A program made the position numbers and the translations under genes. This document shows, one piece after another, positions 25,933-39,540 of a DNA stretch of 64,000 nt. The notes under the pieces are model-generated. The model was not told where the DNA came from. It made no database searches and saw nothing but the letters and a program-made list of their open reading frames with translations. The stretch lies in the NCBI GenBank assembly GCA_029207755.1, contig JARCOQ010000211.1, positions 1-64,000 of the forward strand, written 5' to 3'. Position 1 is the first letter of the stretch; every line of letters starts with the position of its first letter. This DNA comes from Chamaea fasciata (Eukaryota; Chordata; Aves; Passeriformes; Sylviidae).

Positions 25933-27460
25933 CAGGACATCCTTTGTGCCCAACTCCCTCTTCCGGGCACCTGGCCTCGGCCACCTACAATCCCGAACGA
26001 AACAGCATTTCTTCCAGATGCATGCTGCCACAAGCTGGAAGACTAGCTTCCCTTGGAAAGCCAAAGGCCTCCTACAAACTGACATCAGGCACCTGGGCTG
26101 CTGACTTTACTTACCCCTGGAAACAGGCCATCCTTTGTGCCCAACTCCCGCTGCCGGGCACCTGGCCTCGGCCACCTACAATCCCGAACGGAACAGGATT
26201 TCTTCCAGATGCAAGCTGCCACAAGCTGGAAGACTGGTTTCCCATGGAGGACCAAAGGCCTCCTATAAACTGGCATCAGGCACCTGGGCAGCTGACTTTA
26301 CTTACCCCTGGAAACAGCCCATCCTTTGTGCCCAACTCCCTCTGCCGGGCACCAGGTCTCGCCCACCTACAATCCCGAACGGAACAGGATTGCTTCCAGA
26401 TGCAAGCTGCCACAAACTGGAAGACAAGCTTCCCTTGGAGGGCCAAAGGCCTCCTACAAACTGACATCAGGCACCTGGGCAGCTGACTTTACTTACCCCT
26501 GGAAACAGGCCATCCTTTGTGCCCAACTCCCTCTGCCGGGCACCAGGCCTCGGCCACCTGCAATCCCGAACAGATCAGTATTACTTCCCGATGCAAGCTG
26601 CCACAAGCTGGAAGCCTGGCTTTCCATGGAGGACCAATAGCCACCTGCAAACTGACATCAGGCACCTGGGCAGCTGACTTTACTTACCCCTGGAAACAGC
26701 CCATCCTTTGTGTCCAACTCCCTCATCCGGGCACCCAGCTCCGGCCCCCTACAATCCCGAACGGAACACGATTTCTTCCAGATGCAAGCTGCCACAAGCA
26801 GGAAGCCTGGCTTCCCATGGAGGGCCAAAGGCCTCCTAAAAACTGACATCAGGCACCTGGGCAGATGACTTTACTTACCCCTGGAAACAGCCCATCCTTT
26901 GTGCCCAACTCCCTCTGCAGGGCAGATGGCCTCGGCCACCTACAATCCCGAACGGAACCGGAGTTCTTCCAGATGCAAGCTGCCACAAGCTGGAAACGTG
27001 GCTTCACTTGGGGGGCCAAAGGCCTCCTAAAAACTGACATCAGGCACCTGGGCAGCTGACTTTACTTACCCCTGGAAACAGCCCATCCTTTGTGCCCAAC
27101 TCCCTCTGCCGGGCACCTGGCCTCGCCCACCTACAATCCTGAACGGAACAGGATTTCTTCCAGATGCAAGCTGCCACAAACTGGAAGCCTTTCATCCCTT
27201 GGAGGGCCAAAGGCCTCCTACAAACTGACATCAGGCACCTGGGCAGCTGACCTTACTTACCCCTGGATACCAGCCATCATATGTGCCCAACTCCCTCTGC
27301 CGGGCACCTGGCCTCGGCCACCTACAATCCCGAACGGAACAGGATTTCTTCCAGATGCAAGCTGCCACAAGCAGTAAACCTGGCTTCCCATGGAGGGCCA
27401 AAGGCCTCCTACAAACTGACATCAGGCACCTGGGCAGCTGACTTTACTTACCCCTGGAAA
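25933..27460 (+). repeat. 8-monomer (1,528 bp) higher-order repeat, copy 1
   Basis: Collinear with the next 1,528 bp. Private differences include ctcccgctgcc near 26,150, cctataaactggc near 26,265 and gcctttcatccc near 27,187. The left edge lies just after acccctctaaacagg, where copy 2 reads acccctggaaacagc. Confidence 0.88.
26461..27033 (+). repeat. S-M-T trimer cassette 10
   Basis: In 8-mer copy 1. T has lost the usual gaaacaagacatcc (here gaaacagcccatcc) and reads ctgcagggcagatgg. Confidence 0.84.
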
Positions 27461-28988
27461 CAGCCCATCCTTTGTGCCCAACTCCCTCTGCCGGGCACCT
27501 GGCCTCTGCCACCTACAATCCCGAACGAAACAGCATTTCTTCCAGATGCATGCTGCCACAAGCTGGAAGACTAGCTTCCCTTGGAAAGCCAAAGGCCTCC
27601 TACAAACTGACATCAGGCACCTGGGCTGCTGACTTTACTTACCCCTGGAAACAGGCCATCCTTTGTGCCCAACTCCCTCTGCCGGGCACCTGGCCTCGGC
27701 CACCTACAATCCCGAACGGAACAGGATTTCTTCCAGATGCAAGCTGCCACAAGCTGGAAGACTGGTTTCCCATGGAGGACCAAAGGCCTCCTACAAACTG
27801 GCATCAGGCACCTGGGCAGCTGACTTTACTTACCCCTGGAAACAGCCCATCCTTTGTGCCCAACTCCCTCTGCCGGGCACCAGGTCTCGCCCACCTACAA
27901 TCCCGAACGGAACAGGATTGCTTCCAGATGCAAGCTGCCACAAACTGGAAGACAAGCTTCCCTTGGAGGGCCAAAGGCCTCCTACAAACTGACATCAGGC
28001 ACCTGGGCAGCTGACTTTACTTACCCCTGGAAACAGGCCATCCTTTGTGCCCAACTCCCTCTGCCGGGCACCAGGCCTCGGCCACCTGCAATCCCGAACA
28101 GATCAGTATTACTTCCCGATGCAAGCTGCCACAAGCTGGAAGCCTGGCTTTCCATGGAGGACCAATAGCCACCTGCAAACTGACATCAGGCACCTGGGCA
28201 GCTGACTTTACTTACCCCTGGAAACAGCCCATCCTTTGTGTCCAACTCCCTCATCCGGGCACCCAGCTCCGGCCCCCTACAATCCCGAACGGAACACGAT
28301 TTCTTCCAGATGCAAGCTGCCACAAGCAGGAAGCCTGGCTTCCCATGGAGGGCCAAAGGCCTCCTAAAAACTGACATCAGGCACCTGGGCAGCTGACTTT
28401 ACTTACCCCTGGAAACAGCCCATCCTTTGTGCCCAACTCCCTCTGCGGGGCAGATGGCCTCGGCCACCTACAATCCCGAACGGAACCGGAGTTCTTCCAG
28501 ATGCAAGCTGCCACAAGCTGGAAACGTGGCTTCACTTGGGGGGCCAAAGGCCTCCTACAAACTGACATCAGGCACCTGGGCAGCTGACTTTACTTACCCC
28601 TGGAAACAGCCCATCCTTTGTGCCCAACTCCCTCTGCCGGGCACCTGGCCTCGCCCACCTACAATCCTGAACGGAACAGGATTTCTTCCAGATGCAAGCT
28701 GCCACAAACTGGAAGCCTGTCATCCCTTGGAGGGCCAAAGGCCTCCTACAAACTGACATCAGGCACCTGGGCAGCTGACCTTACTTACCCCTGGATACCA
28801 GCCATCATATGTGCCCAACTCCCTCTGCCGGGCACCTGGCCTCGGTCACCTACAATCCCGAACGGAACAGGATTTCTTCCAGATGCAAGCTGCCACAAGC
28901 AGTAAACCTGGCTTCCCATGGAGGGCCAAAGGCCTCCTACAAACTGACATCAGGCACCTGGGCAGCTGACTTTACTTACCCCTGGAAA
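27461..28988 (+). repeat. 8-monomer (1,528 bp) higher-order repeat, copy 2
   Basis: Complete copy with exactly 8 x 191 spacing and no indel against either neighbour. It carries the private variant cctctgccacc near 27,505 and contains the S-M-T cassette at 27,989. Confidence 0.88.
27989..28561 (+). repeat. S-M-T trimer cassette 11
   Basis: In 8-mer copy 2. T begins gggcagctgac rather than gggcagatgac and reads ctgcggggcagatgg. Confidence 0.83.
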
Positions 28989-29767
28989 CAGCCCATCCTT
29001 TGTGCCCAACTCCCTCTGCCGGGCACCTGGCCTCGGCCACCTACAATCCCGAACGAAACAGCATTTCTTCCAGATGCATGCTGCCACAAGCTGGAAGACT
29101 AGCTTCCCTTGGAAAGCCAAAGGCCTCCTACAAACTGACATCAGGCACCTGGGCTGCTGACTTTACTTACCCCTGGAAACAGGCCATCCTTTGTGCCCAA
29201 CTCCCTCTGCCGGGCACCTGGCCTCGGCCACCTACAATCCCGAACGGAACAGGATTTCTTCCAGATGCAAGCTGCCACAAGCTGGAAGACTGGTTTCCCA
29301 TGGAGGACCAAAGGCCTCCTACAAACTGGCATCAGGCACCTGGGCAGCTGACTTTACTTACCCCTGGAAACAGCCCATCCTTTGTGCCCAACTCCCTCTG
29401 CCGGGCACCAGGTCTCGCCCACCTACAATCCCGAACGGAACAGGATTGCTTCCAGATGCAAGCTGCCACAAACTGGAAGACAAGCCTCCCTTGGAGGGCC
29501 AAAGGCCTCCTACAAACTGACATCAGGCACCTGGGCAGCTGACTTTACTTACCCCTGGAAACAGGCCATCCTTTGTGCCCAACTCCCTCTGCCGGGCACC
29601 AGGCCTCGGCCACCTGCAATCCGGAACAGATCAGTATTACTTCCCGATGCAAGCTGCCACAAGCTGGAAGCCTGGCTTTCCATGGAGGACCAATAGCCAC
29701 CTGCAAACTGACATCAGGCACCTGGGCAGCTGACTTTACTTACCCCTGGAAACAGCCCATCCTTTGT
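28989..29767 (+). repeat. 8-monomer higher-order repeat, partial copy 3
   Basis: About 4.1 monomers of a third copy. It ends inside the monomer after S: the earlier copies go on to class M (tcatccgggcacccagctcc), while here the sequence continues ctctgccggtcacctgg. Confidence 0.86.
29517..29707 (+). repeat. Solo class S monomer at an 8-mer breakpoint
   Basis: Same S as in 8-mer copies 1 and 2 (here with aatccggaacagatc), but followed by the ctctgccggtcacctgg monomer. The cassette is broken by the edge of the third 8-mer copy. Confidence 0.82.
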
Positions 29768-32700
29768 GCCCAACTCCCTCTGCCGGTCACCTGGCCTCGG
29801 CCACCTACAATCCCGAACAAAACAGGATTTCTTCCAGATGCAAGCTGCCTTTAACAGGAAGACTAGCTTCCCTTGGAGGGCCAAAGGCCTCCTATAAACT
29901 GACATCAGACATTTGGGCAGCTGACTTAACTTACCCCTGGAAACAGCCCATCCTTTGTGCCCAACTCCCTCTGCCAAGCACCAGGCCTCGCCCACCTACA
30001 ATCCCGAACGGAACAGGATTTCTTCCAGATGCAAGCTACCACAAACTTCAAGAAAAGCTTCCCTTGGAGGGCCAAAGGCCTCCTACAAACTGACATCAGG
30101 CACCTGGGCAGCTGACTTTACTTACCCCTGGAAACAGCCCATCCTTTGTGCCCAACTCCCTCTGCCGGGCACCAGGCCTCGGCCACCTACAATCTCGAAC
30201 GGAACAGGATTTCTTCCAGATGCAAGCTGCCACAAACTGGAAGACAAGCTTCCCTTGGAGGGCCAAAGGCCTCCTACAAACTGACATCAGGCACCTGGGC
30301 AGCTGACTTTACTTACCCCTGGTAACAGCCCATCCTTTGTGCCCAACTCCCTCTGCCGGTCACCTGGCCTCGGCCACCTACAATCCCGAACGGAACAGGA
30401 TTTCTTCAAGATGGAAGCTGCCACAAGCTGGAAGACTGGTTTCCCATGGAGGACCAAAGGCCTCCTACATACTGGCATCAGGCACCTGGGCAGCTGACTT
30501 TACTTACCCCTGGAAACAGCCCATCCTTTGTGCCCAACTCCCTCTGCCGGGCACCAGGTCTCGCCCACCTACAATCCCGAACGGAACAGGATTGCTTCCA
30601 GATGCAAGCTGCCACAAGCTGGAAGACAAGCTTCCCTTGGAGGGTCAAAGGCCTCCTACAAACTGACATCATGCACCTGGGCAGCTGACTTTACTTACCC
30701 CTGGAAACAGCCCATCATTTGTGCCCAACTCCCTCAGCCGGGCCCACAGCTTTGGCCACCTACAATCCTGAACGGAACAGGAGTTCTTCCAGATGCAAGC
30801 TGCCACAAGCTGGAAATGTGGCTTCACTTGGAGGGCCAAAGGCCTCCTACAAACTGACATCAGGCACCGGGGCAGCTGACTTTACTTTCCTAAAGAAACA
30901 GGCCATCATTTGTGCCCAACTCCCTCTGCCGGGCACCAGGTCTCGGCCACCTACATTCCCGAACGGAACAGGATTTCTTCCAGATGCAAGCTGCCACAAA
31001 CTTGAAGACAGGCTTCCCTTGGAGGGCCAAAGGCCTCCTACAAACTGACATCAGGCCCCTGGGCAGCTGACTTTACTTACCCCTGGAAACAGGCCATCCT
31101 TTCTGCCCAACTCCCTCTGCCGGGCACCAGGCCTCGGCCACCTGCAATCCCGAACAGATCAGTATTACTTCCCGATGCAAGCTGCCACATGCTGGAAGCC
31201 GGGCTTTCCATGGAGGACCAATAGCCACCTGCAAACTGACATCAGGCACCTGGGCAGCTGACTTTACTTACCCCTGGAAACAGCCCATCATTTGTGCCCA
31301 ACTCCCTCATCCGGGCACCCAGCTCCGGCCCCCTACAATCCCGAACGGAACACGATTTCTTCCAGATGCAAGCTGCCACAAGCAGGAAGCCTGGCTTCCC
31401 ATGGAGGGCCAAAGGCCTCCTAAAAACTGACATCAGGCACCTGGGCAGATGACTTTACTTACCCCTGGAAACAAGACATGCTTTGTGCCCAACTCCCTCT
31501 GCCGGGCACCTGGCCTCGGCCACCTACAATCCCGAACGGAACCGGAGTTCTTCCAGATGCAAGCTGCCACAAGCTGGAAACGTGGCTTCACTTGGGGAGC
31601 CAAAGGCCTCCTACAAACTGACATCAGGCACCTCGGCTGCTGACTTTACTTACCCCTGGAAACAGCCCATCCTTTGTGCCCAACTCCCTCTGCCGGGCAC
31701 CAGGCCTCGGCCACCTACAATCCTGAACGGAACAGGATTTCTTCCAGATGCAAGCTGCCACAAAATGGAAGCCTGTCATCCCTTGGAGGGCCAAACGCCT
31801 CCTACAAACTGACATCAGGCACCTGGGCAACTGACCTTACTTACCCCTGGATACCAGCCATCAGATGTGCCCAACTCCCTCTGCCGGGCACCTGGCCTCG
31901 GCCACCTACAATCCCGAACGGAACAGGATTTCTTCCAGATGCAAGCTGCCACAAGCAGTAAACCTGGCTTCCCAGGGAGGGCCAAAGGCCTCCTACAAAC
32001 TGACATCAGGCACCTGGGCAGCTGACTTTACTTACCCCTGGAAACAGCCCATCCTTTGTGCCCAACTCCCTCTGCCGGGCACCTGGCCTCGGCCACCTAC
32101 AATCCCGAACAAAACAGGATTTCTTCCAGATGCAAGCTGCCTTTAACAGGAAGACTAGCTTCCCTTGGAGGGCCAAAGGCCTCCTATAAACTGACATCAG
32201 ACATTTGGGCAGCTGCCTTAACTTACCCCTGGAAACAGCCCATCCTTTGTGCCCAACTCCCTCTGCCAAGCACCAGGCCTCGCCCACCTACAATCCCGAA
32301 CGGAACAGGATTTCTTCCAGATGCAAGCTGCCACAAACTGGAAGAAAAGCTTCCCTTGGAGGGCCAAAGGCCTCCTACAAACTGACATCAGGCACCTGGG
32401 CAGCTGACTTTACTTACCCCTGGAAACAGCCCATCCTTTGTGCCCAACTCCCTCTGCCGGGCACCAGGCCTCGGCCACCTACAATCCTGAACGGAACAGG
32501 ATTTCTTCCAGATGCAAGCTGCCACAAGCTGGAAGACTGGTTTCCCATGGAGGACCAAAGGCCTCCTACATACTGGCATCAGGCACCTGGGCAGCTGACT
32601 TTACTTACCCCTGGAAACAGCCCATCCTTTGTGCCCAACTCCCTCTGCCGGGCACCAGGTCTCGCCCACCTACAATCCCGAACGGAACAGGATTTCTTCC

Positions 32701-34488
32701 CGATGCAAGCTGCCTTTAACAGGAAGACTAGCTTCCCTTGGAGGGCCAAAGGCCTCCTATAAACTGACATCAGACATTTGGGCAGCTGACTTTACTTACC
32801 CCTGGAAACAGCCCATCCTTTGTGCCCAACTCCCTCTGCCAAGCACCAGGCCTCGCCCACCTACAATCCCGAACGGAACAGGATTTCTTCCAGATGCAAG
32901 CTGCCACAAACTGGAAGACAAGCTTCTCTTGGAGGGCCAAAGGCCTCCTACAAACTGACATCAGGCACCTGAACAGCTGACTCTACTTACCCCTGGAAAC
33001 AGCCCATCCTTTGTGCCCAACTCCCTCTGCCGGGCACCAGGCCTCGCCCACCTACAATCCCGAACGGAACAGGATTTCTTCCAGATGCAAGCTGCCACAA
33101 ACTGGAAGACAAGCTTCCCTTGGAGGGACAAAGGCCTCCTACAAACTGACATCAGGCACCTGGGCAGCTGACTTTACTTACCCCTGGAAACAGCCCATCC
33201 TTTGTGCCCAACTCACTCTGCCGGGCACCAGGCCTCGGCCACCTACAATCCTGAACGGAACAGGATTTCTTCCAGATGCAAGCTGCCACAAGCAGGAAGC
33301 CTGGCTTCCCATGGAGGGCCAAAGGCCTCCTACAAACTGACATCAGGCACCTGGGCAGCTGACTTTACTTACCCCTGGAAACAGCCCATCCTTTGTGCCC
33401 AACTCCCTCTGCCGGGCACCAGGCCACGCCCACCTACAATCCCGAACGGAACAGGATTTCTTCCAGATGCAAGCTGCCACAAACTGGAAGACAAGCTTCC
33501 CTTGGAGGGCCAAAGGCCTCCTACAAACTGACATCAGGCACCTGGGCAGCTGACTTTACTTACCCCTCTAAACAGGACATCCTTTGTGCCCAACTCCCTC
33601 TGCCGGGCACCTGGCCTCGGCCACCTACAATCCCGAACGAAACAGCATTTCTTCCAGATGCATGCTGCAACAAACTGGAAGACAAGCTTCCCTTGGAGGG
33701 CCAAAGGCCTCCTACAAACTAACATCAGGCACCTGGGCAGCTGACTTTACTTACCCCTGGAAACAGCCCATCCTTTGTGCCCAACTCCCACTGCCGGGCA
33801 CCTGGCCTCGGCCACCTACAATCCTGAACGGAACAGGATTGCTTCCAGATGCAAGCTGCCACAAACTGGAAGACTGGTTTCCCATGGAGGACCAAAGGCC
33901 TCCTACAAACTGGCATCAGGCACCTGGGCAGCTGACTTTACTTACTCCTGGAAACAGCCCATCCTTTGTGCCCAACTCCCTCTGCCGGGCACCAGGTCTC
34001 GCCCACCTACAATCCCGAACGGAATAGGATTGCTTCCAGATGCAAGCTGCCACAAACTGGAAGACAAGCTTCCCTTGGAGGGCCAAATGCCTCCTACAAA
34101 CTGACATCAGGCACCTGGGCAGCTGACTTTACTTACCCCTGGAAACAGGCCATCCTTTGTGCCCAACTCCCTCTGCCGGGCACCAGGCCTAGCCCACCTA
34201 CAATCCCGAACGGAACAGGATTTCTTCCAGATGCAAGCTGCCACAAACTGGAAGACAAGCTTCCCTTGGAGGGCCAAAGGCCTCCTACAAACTGACATCA
34301 GGCACCTGGGCAGCTGACTTTACTTACCCCTGGAAACAGCCCATCCTTTGTGCCCAACTCCCTCTGCCGGGCACCAGGCCTCGGCCACCTACAATCCTGA
34401 ACGGAACAGGATTTCTTCCAGATACAAGCTGCCACAAGCAGGAAGCCTGTCATCCCTTGGAGGGCCAAAGGCCTCCTACAAACTGACA
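29768..34488 (+). repeat. Satellite with shuffled monomer order
   Basis: No single long-range offset describes this stretch. A two- to three-monomer run at about 29,764-30,120 recurs at about 32,056-32,412 (offset 12 x 191), while the monomer at 30,281-30,471 matches 32,382 at an offset of 11 x 191. The monomer phase is undisturbed, so the shuffling was by whole monomers. Confidence 0.75.
31045..31617 (+). repeat. S-M-T trimer cassette 12 (degraded)
   Basis: S has tttctgccc and cacatgctggaagcc. M keeps tcatccgggcacccagctcc but with gtgcccaac. T keeps gggcagatgac but has cgggcacctggcc instead of cgggcagatggcc. Confidence 0.72.
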
Positions 34489-36201
34489 TCAGGCACCTGG
34501 GCAGCTGACCTTACTTACCCCTGGATACCAGCCATCATATGTGCCCAACTCCCTCTGCCGGGCACCTGGCCTCGGCCACCTACAATCCCGAACGGAACAG
34601 GATTTCTTCCAGATGCAAGCTGCCACAAGCAGTAAACCTGGCTTCCCATGGAGGGCCAAAGGCCTCCTACAAACTGACATCAGGCACCTGGGCAGCTGAC
34701 TTTACTTACCCCTGGAAACAGCCCATCCTTTGTGCCCAACTCCCTCTGCCGGGCACCTGGCCTCGGCCACCTACAATCCCGAACGGAACAGGATTTCTTC
34801 CAGATGCAAGCTGCCACAAGCTGGAAGACTGGTTTCCCATGGAGGACCAAAGGCCTCCTACATACTGGCATCAGGCACCTGGGCAGCTGACTTTACTTAC
34901 CCCTGGAAACAGCCCATCCTTTGTGCCCAACTCCCTCTGCCGGGCACCAGGTCTCGCCCACCTACAATCCCGAACGGAACAGGATTGCTTCCAGATGCAA
35001 GCTGCCACAAACTGGAAGACAAGCTTCCCTTGGAGGGCCAAAGGCCTCCTACAAACTGACATCAGGCACCTGGGCAGCTGACTTTACTTACCCCTGGAAA
35101 CAGGCCATCCTTTGTGCCCAACTCCCTCTGCCGGGCAGATGGCCTCGGCCACCTACAATCCCGAACGGAATCGGAGTTCTTCCAGATGCAAGCTGCCACA
35201 AGCTGGAAACGTGGCTTCACTTGGGGGGCCAAAGGCCTCCTACAAACTGACATCAGGCACCTGGGCAGCTGACTTTACTTACCCCTGGAAACAGCCCATC
35301 CTTTGTGCCCAACTCCCTCTGCCGGGCACCTGGCCTCGGCCACCTACAATCCCGAACGGAACAGGATTTCTTCCAGATGCAAGCTGCCACAAGCTGGAAG
35401 ACTAGCTTCCCTTGGAGAGCCAAAGGCCTCCAACAAACTGACATCAGGCACCTGGGCTGCTGACTTTACTTACCCCTGGAAACAGTCCATCCTTTGTGCC
35501 CAACTCCCTCTGCCGGGCTCCAGGCCTCGGCCACCTACAATCCTGAACGGAACAGGATTTCTTCTAGATGCAAGCTGCCACAAACTGGAAGCCTGTCATC
35601 CCTTGGAGGGCCAAAGGCCTCCTACAAACTGACATCAGGCACCTGGGCAGCTGACCTTACTTACCCCTGGAAACCAGCCATCATATGTGCCCAACTCCCT
35701 CTGCCGGGCACCTGGCCTCGGCCACCAACAATCCCGAACGGAACAGGATTTCTTCCAGATGCAAGCTGCCACAAGCAGTAAACCTGGCTTCCCATGGAGG
35801 GCCAAAGGCCTCCTACAAACTGACATCAGGCACCTGGGCAGCTGACTTTACTTACCCCTGGAAACAGCCCATCCTTTGTGCCCAACTCCCTCTGCCGGGC
35901 ACCTGGCCTCGGCCACCTACAATCCCGAACGGAACAGGATTTCTTCCAGATGCAAGCTGCCTTTAACAGGAAGACTAGCTTCCCTTGGAGGGCCAAAGGC
36001 CTCCTATAAACTGACATCAGACATTTGGGCAGCTGACTTAACTTACCCCTGGAAACACCCCATCCTTTGTTCCCAACTCCCTCTGCCAAGCACCAGGCCT
36101 CGCCCACCTACAATCCCGAACGGAACAGGATTTCTTCCAGATGCAAGCTGCCACAAACTGGAAGACAAGCTTCTCTTGGAGGGCCAAAGGCCTCCTACAA
36201 A

Positions 36202-36965
36202 CTGACATCAGGCACCTGGGCAGCTGACTTTACTTACCCCTGGAAACAGCCCATCATTTGTGCCCAACTCCCTCTGCCGGGCACCAGGCCTCGCCCACCT
36301 ATAATCCCGAACGGAACAGGATTTCTTCCAGATGCAAGCTGCCACAAACTGGAAGACAAGCTTCCCTTGGAGGGCCAAAGGCCTCCTACAAACTGACATC
36401 AGGCACCTGGGCAGCTGACTTTACTTACCCCTGGAAACAGCCCATCCTTTGTGCCCAACTCCCTCTGCCGGGCACCAGGTCTCGGCCACTTACAATCCTG
36501 AACGGAACAGGATTTCTTCCAGATGCAAGCTGCCACAAGCAGGAAGCCTGGCTTCCCATGGAGGGCCAAAGGCCTCCTACAAACTGACATCAGGCACCTG
36601 GGCAGCTGACTTTACTTACCCCTGGAAACAGCCCATCCTTTGTGCCCAACTCCCTCTGCCGGGCACCAGGCCTCGCCCACCTACAATCCCGAACGGAACA
36701 GGATTTCTTCCAGATGCAAGCTGCCACAAACTGGAAGACAAGCTTCCCTTGGAGGGCCAAAGGCCTCCTACAAACTGACATCAGGCACCTGGGCAGCTGA
36801 CTTTACTTACCCCTGGAAACAGCCCATCCTTTGTGCCCAACTCCCTCTGCCGGGCACCAGGCCTCGGCCACCTACAATCCTGAACGGAACAGGATTTCTT
36901 CCAGATGCAAGCTGCCACAAGCAGGAAGCCTGGCTTCCCATGGAGGGCCAAAGGCCTCCTACAAA
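36202..36965 (+). repeat. Dimer duplication (2 x 382 bp)
   Basis: The pair at 36,202-36,583 (a caaactggaagacaagcttc monomer, then a caagcaggaagcctggcttc monomer) is repeated directly at 36,584-36,965 with only scattered substitutions, such as cacctataatc and ggccacttacaatcc in the first pair. Confidence 0.82.
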
Positions 36966-37156
36966 CTGACATCAGGCACCTGGGCAGTTGACTTTACTTA
37001 CCCCTCTAAACAGGACATCCTTTGTGCCCAACTCCCTCTGCCGGGCACCTGGCCTCGGCCACCTACAATCCCGAACGGAACAGCATTTCTTCCAGATGCA
37101 TGCTGCCACAAACTGGAAGACAAGCTTCCCTTGGGGGGCCAAAGGCCTCCTACAAA

Positions 37157-37538
37157 CTGGCATCAGGCACCTGGGCAGCTGACTTTACTTACCCCTGGAA
37201 ACAGCCCATCCTTTGTGTCCAACTCCCTCATCCGGGCACCCAGCTCCGGCCCCCTACAATCCCGAACGGAACAGGATTTCTTCCAGATGCAAGCTGCCAC
37301 AAGCAGGAAGCCTGGCTTTCCATGGAGGGCCAAAGGCCTCCTAAAAACTGACATCAGGCACCTGGGCAGATGACTTTACTTACCCCTGGAAACAAGACAT
37401 CCTTTGTGCCCAACTCCCTCTGCCGGGCAGATGGCCTCGGCCACCTACAATCCCGAACGGAACCGGAGTTCTTCCAGATGCAAGCTGCCACAAGCTGGAA
37501 ACGTGGCTTCACTTGGGGGGCCAAAGGCCTCCTACAAA
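37157..37538 (+). repeat. M-T pair without S
   Basis: A class M monomer (gtgtccaac, tcatccgggcacccagctcc, cctaaaaac) and a class T monomer stand together. The preceding monomer is of the atgcatgctgcc type and ends in aaactggcatcagg instead of being S. Confidence 0.8.
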
Positions 37539-37926
37539 CTGACATCAGGCACCTGGGCAGCTGACTTTACTTACCCCTGGAAACAGCCCATCCTTTGTGC
37601 CCAACTCCCTCTGCCGGACACCTGGCCTCGCCCACCTACAATCCCGAACGGAACAGGATTTCTTCCAGATGCAAGCTGCCACAAGCTGGAAGACTAGCTT
37701 CCCTTGGAGGGCCAAAGGCCTCCTACAAACTGACATCAGGCACCTGGGCTGCTGACTTTACTTACTCCTGGAAACAGGCCATCCTTTGTGCCCAACTCCC
37801 TCTGCCGGGCTCCAGGCCTCGGCCACCTACAATCCTGAACGGAACAGGATTTCTTCCAGATGCAAGCTGCCACAAACTGGAAGCCTGTCATCCCTTGGAG
37901 GGCCAAAGGCCTCCTACAAACTGACA

Positions 37927-39540
37927 TCAGGCACCTGGGCAGCTGACCTTACTTACCCCTGGAAACCAGCCATCATATGTGCCCAACTCCCACTGCCGGG
38001 CACCTGGCCTCGGCCAGCTACAATCCCGAACGGAACAGGATTTCTTCCAGATGCAAGCTGCCACAAGCAGTAAACCTGGCTTCCCATGGAGGGCCAAAGG
38101 CCTCCTACAAACTGACATCAGGCACCTGGGCAGCTGACTTTACTTACCCCTGGAAACAGCCCATCCTTTGTGCCCAACTCCCTCTGCCGGGCACCTGGCC
38201 TCGGCCACCTACAATCCCAAACGGAACAGGATTTCTTCCAGATGCAAGCTGCCACAAGCTGGAAGACTGGTTTCCCATGGAGGACCAAAGGCCTCCTACA
38301 TACTGGCATCAGGCACCTGGGCAGCTGACTTTACTTACCCCTGGAAACAGCCCATCCTTTGTGCCCAACTCCCTCTGCCGGGCACCAGGTCTCGCCCACC
38401 TACAATCCCAAACGGAACAGGATTGCTTCCAGATGCAAGCTGCCACAAACTGGAAGACAAGCTTCCTTTGGAGGGCCAAAGGCCTCCTACAAACTGACAT
38501 CAGGCACCTGGGCAGCTGACTTTACTTACCCCTGGAAACAGGCCATCCTTTGTGCCCAACTCCCTCTGCCGGGCAGATGGCCTCGGCCACCTACAATCCC
38601 GAACGGAACCATAGTTCTTCATGATGCAAGCTGCCACAAGCTGGAAACGTGGCTTCACTTGGGGGGCCAAAGGCCTCCTACAAACTGACATCAGGCACCT
38701 GGGCAGCTGACTTTACTTATCCCTGGAAACAGCCCATCCTTTGTGCCCAACTCCCTCTGCCTGGCACCTGGCTTTGCCCACCTACAATCCCGAACGGAAC
38801 AGGATTTCTTCCAGATGCAAGCTGCCACAAGCTGGAAGACTAGCTTCCCTTGGAGGGCCAAAGGCCTCCTACAAACTGACATCAGGCACCTGGGCTGCTG
38901 ACTTTACTTACCCCTGGAAACAGTCCATCCTTTGTGCCCAACTCCCTCTGCCGGGCTCCAGGCCTCGGCCACCTACAATCCTGAACGGAACAGGATTTCT
39001 TCCAGATGCAAGCTGCCACAAACTGGAAGCCTGTCATCCCCTTGGAGGGCCAAAGGCCTCCTACAAACTGACATCAGGCACCTGGGCAGCTGACCTTACT
39101 TACCCCTGGAAACCAGCCATCAAATGTGCCCAACTCCCTCTGCCGGGCACCTGGCCTCGGCCTCCTACAATCCCGAACGGAACAGGATTTCTTCCAGATG
39201 CAAGCTGCCTCAAGCAGTAAACCTGGCTTCACATGGATGGCCAAAGGCCTCCTACAAACTGACATCAGGCACCTGGGCAGCTGACTTTACTTACCCCTGG
39301 AAACAGCCCATCCTTTGTGCCCAACTCCCTCTGCCGGGCACCTGGCCTCGGCCACCTACAATCCCGAACGGAACAGGATTTCTTCCAGATGCAAGCTGCC
39401 TTTAACAGGAAGACTAGCTTCCCTTGGAGGGCCAAAGGCCTCCTATAAACTGACATCAGACATTTGGGCAGGTGACTTAACTTACCCCTGGAAACAGCCC
39501 ATCCTTTGTGCCCAACTCCCTCTGCCAAGCACCAGGCCTC
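37927..39540 (+). repeat. Second family of 18-monomer unit, partial second copy
   Basis: Follows the order of 34,489 onward until about 39,540. From there the phase starts to drift and one monomer of the earlier order is missing. The first extra base (catccccttgg) appears near 39,040. Confidence 0.75.

Larger units (their letters stand above)
34489..37926 (+). repeat. Second family of 18-monomer unit, first copy
   Basis: Matches 3,438 bp downstream from 34,489 for about eight monomers, including a gcagtaaacctgg monomer, a catactggcatcagg junction and a gggctccaggcctcgg monomer. Monomer content differs from the 18-mer at base 1, so the shared length appears independent. Confidence 0.8.
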
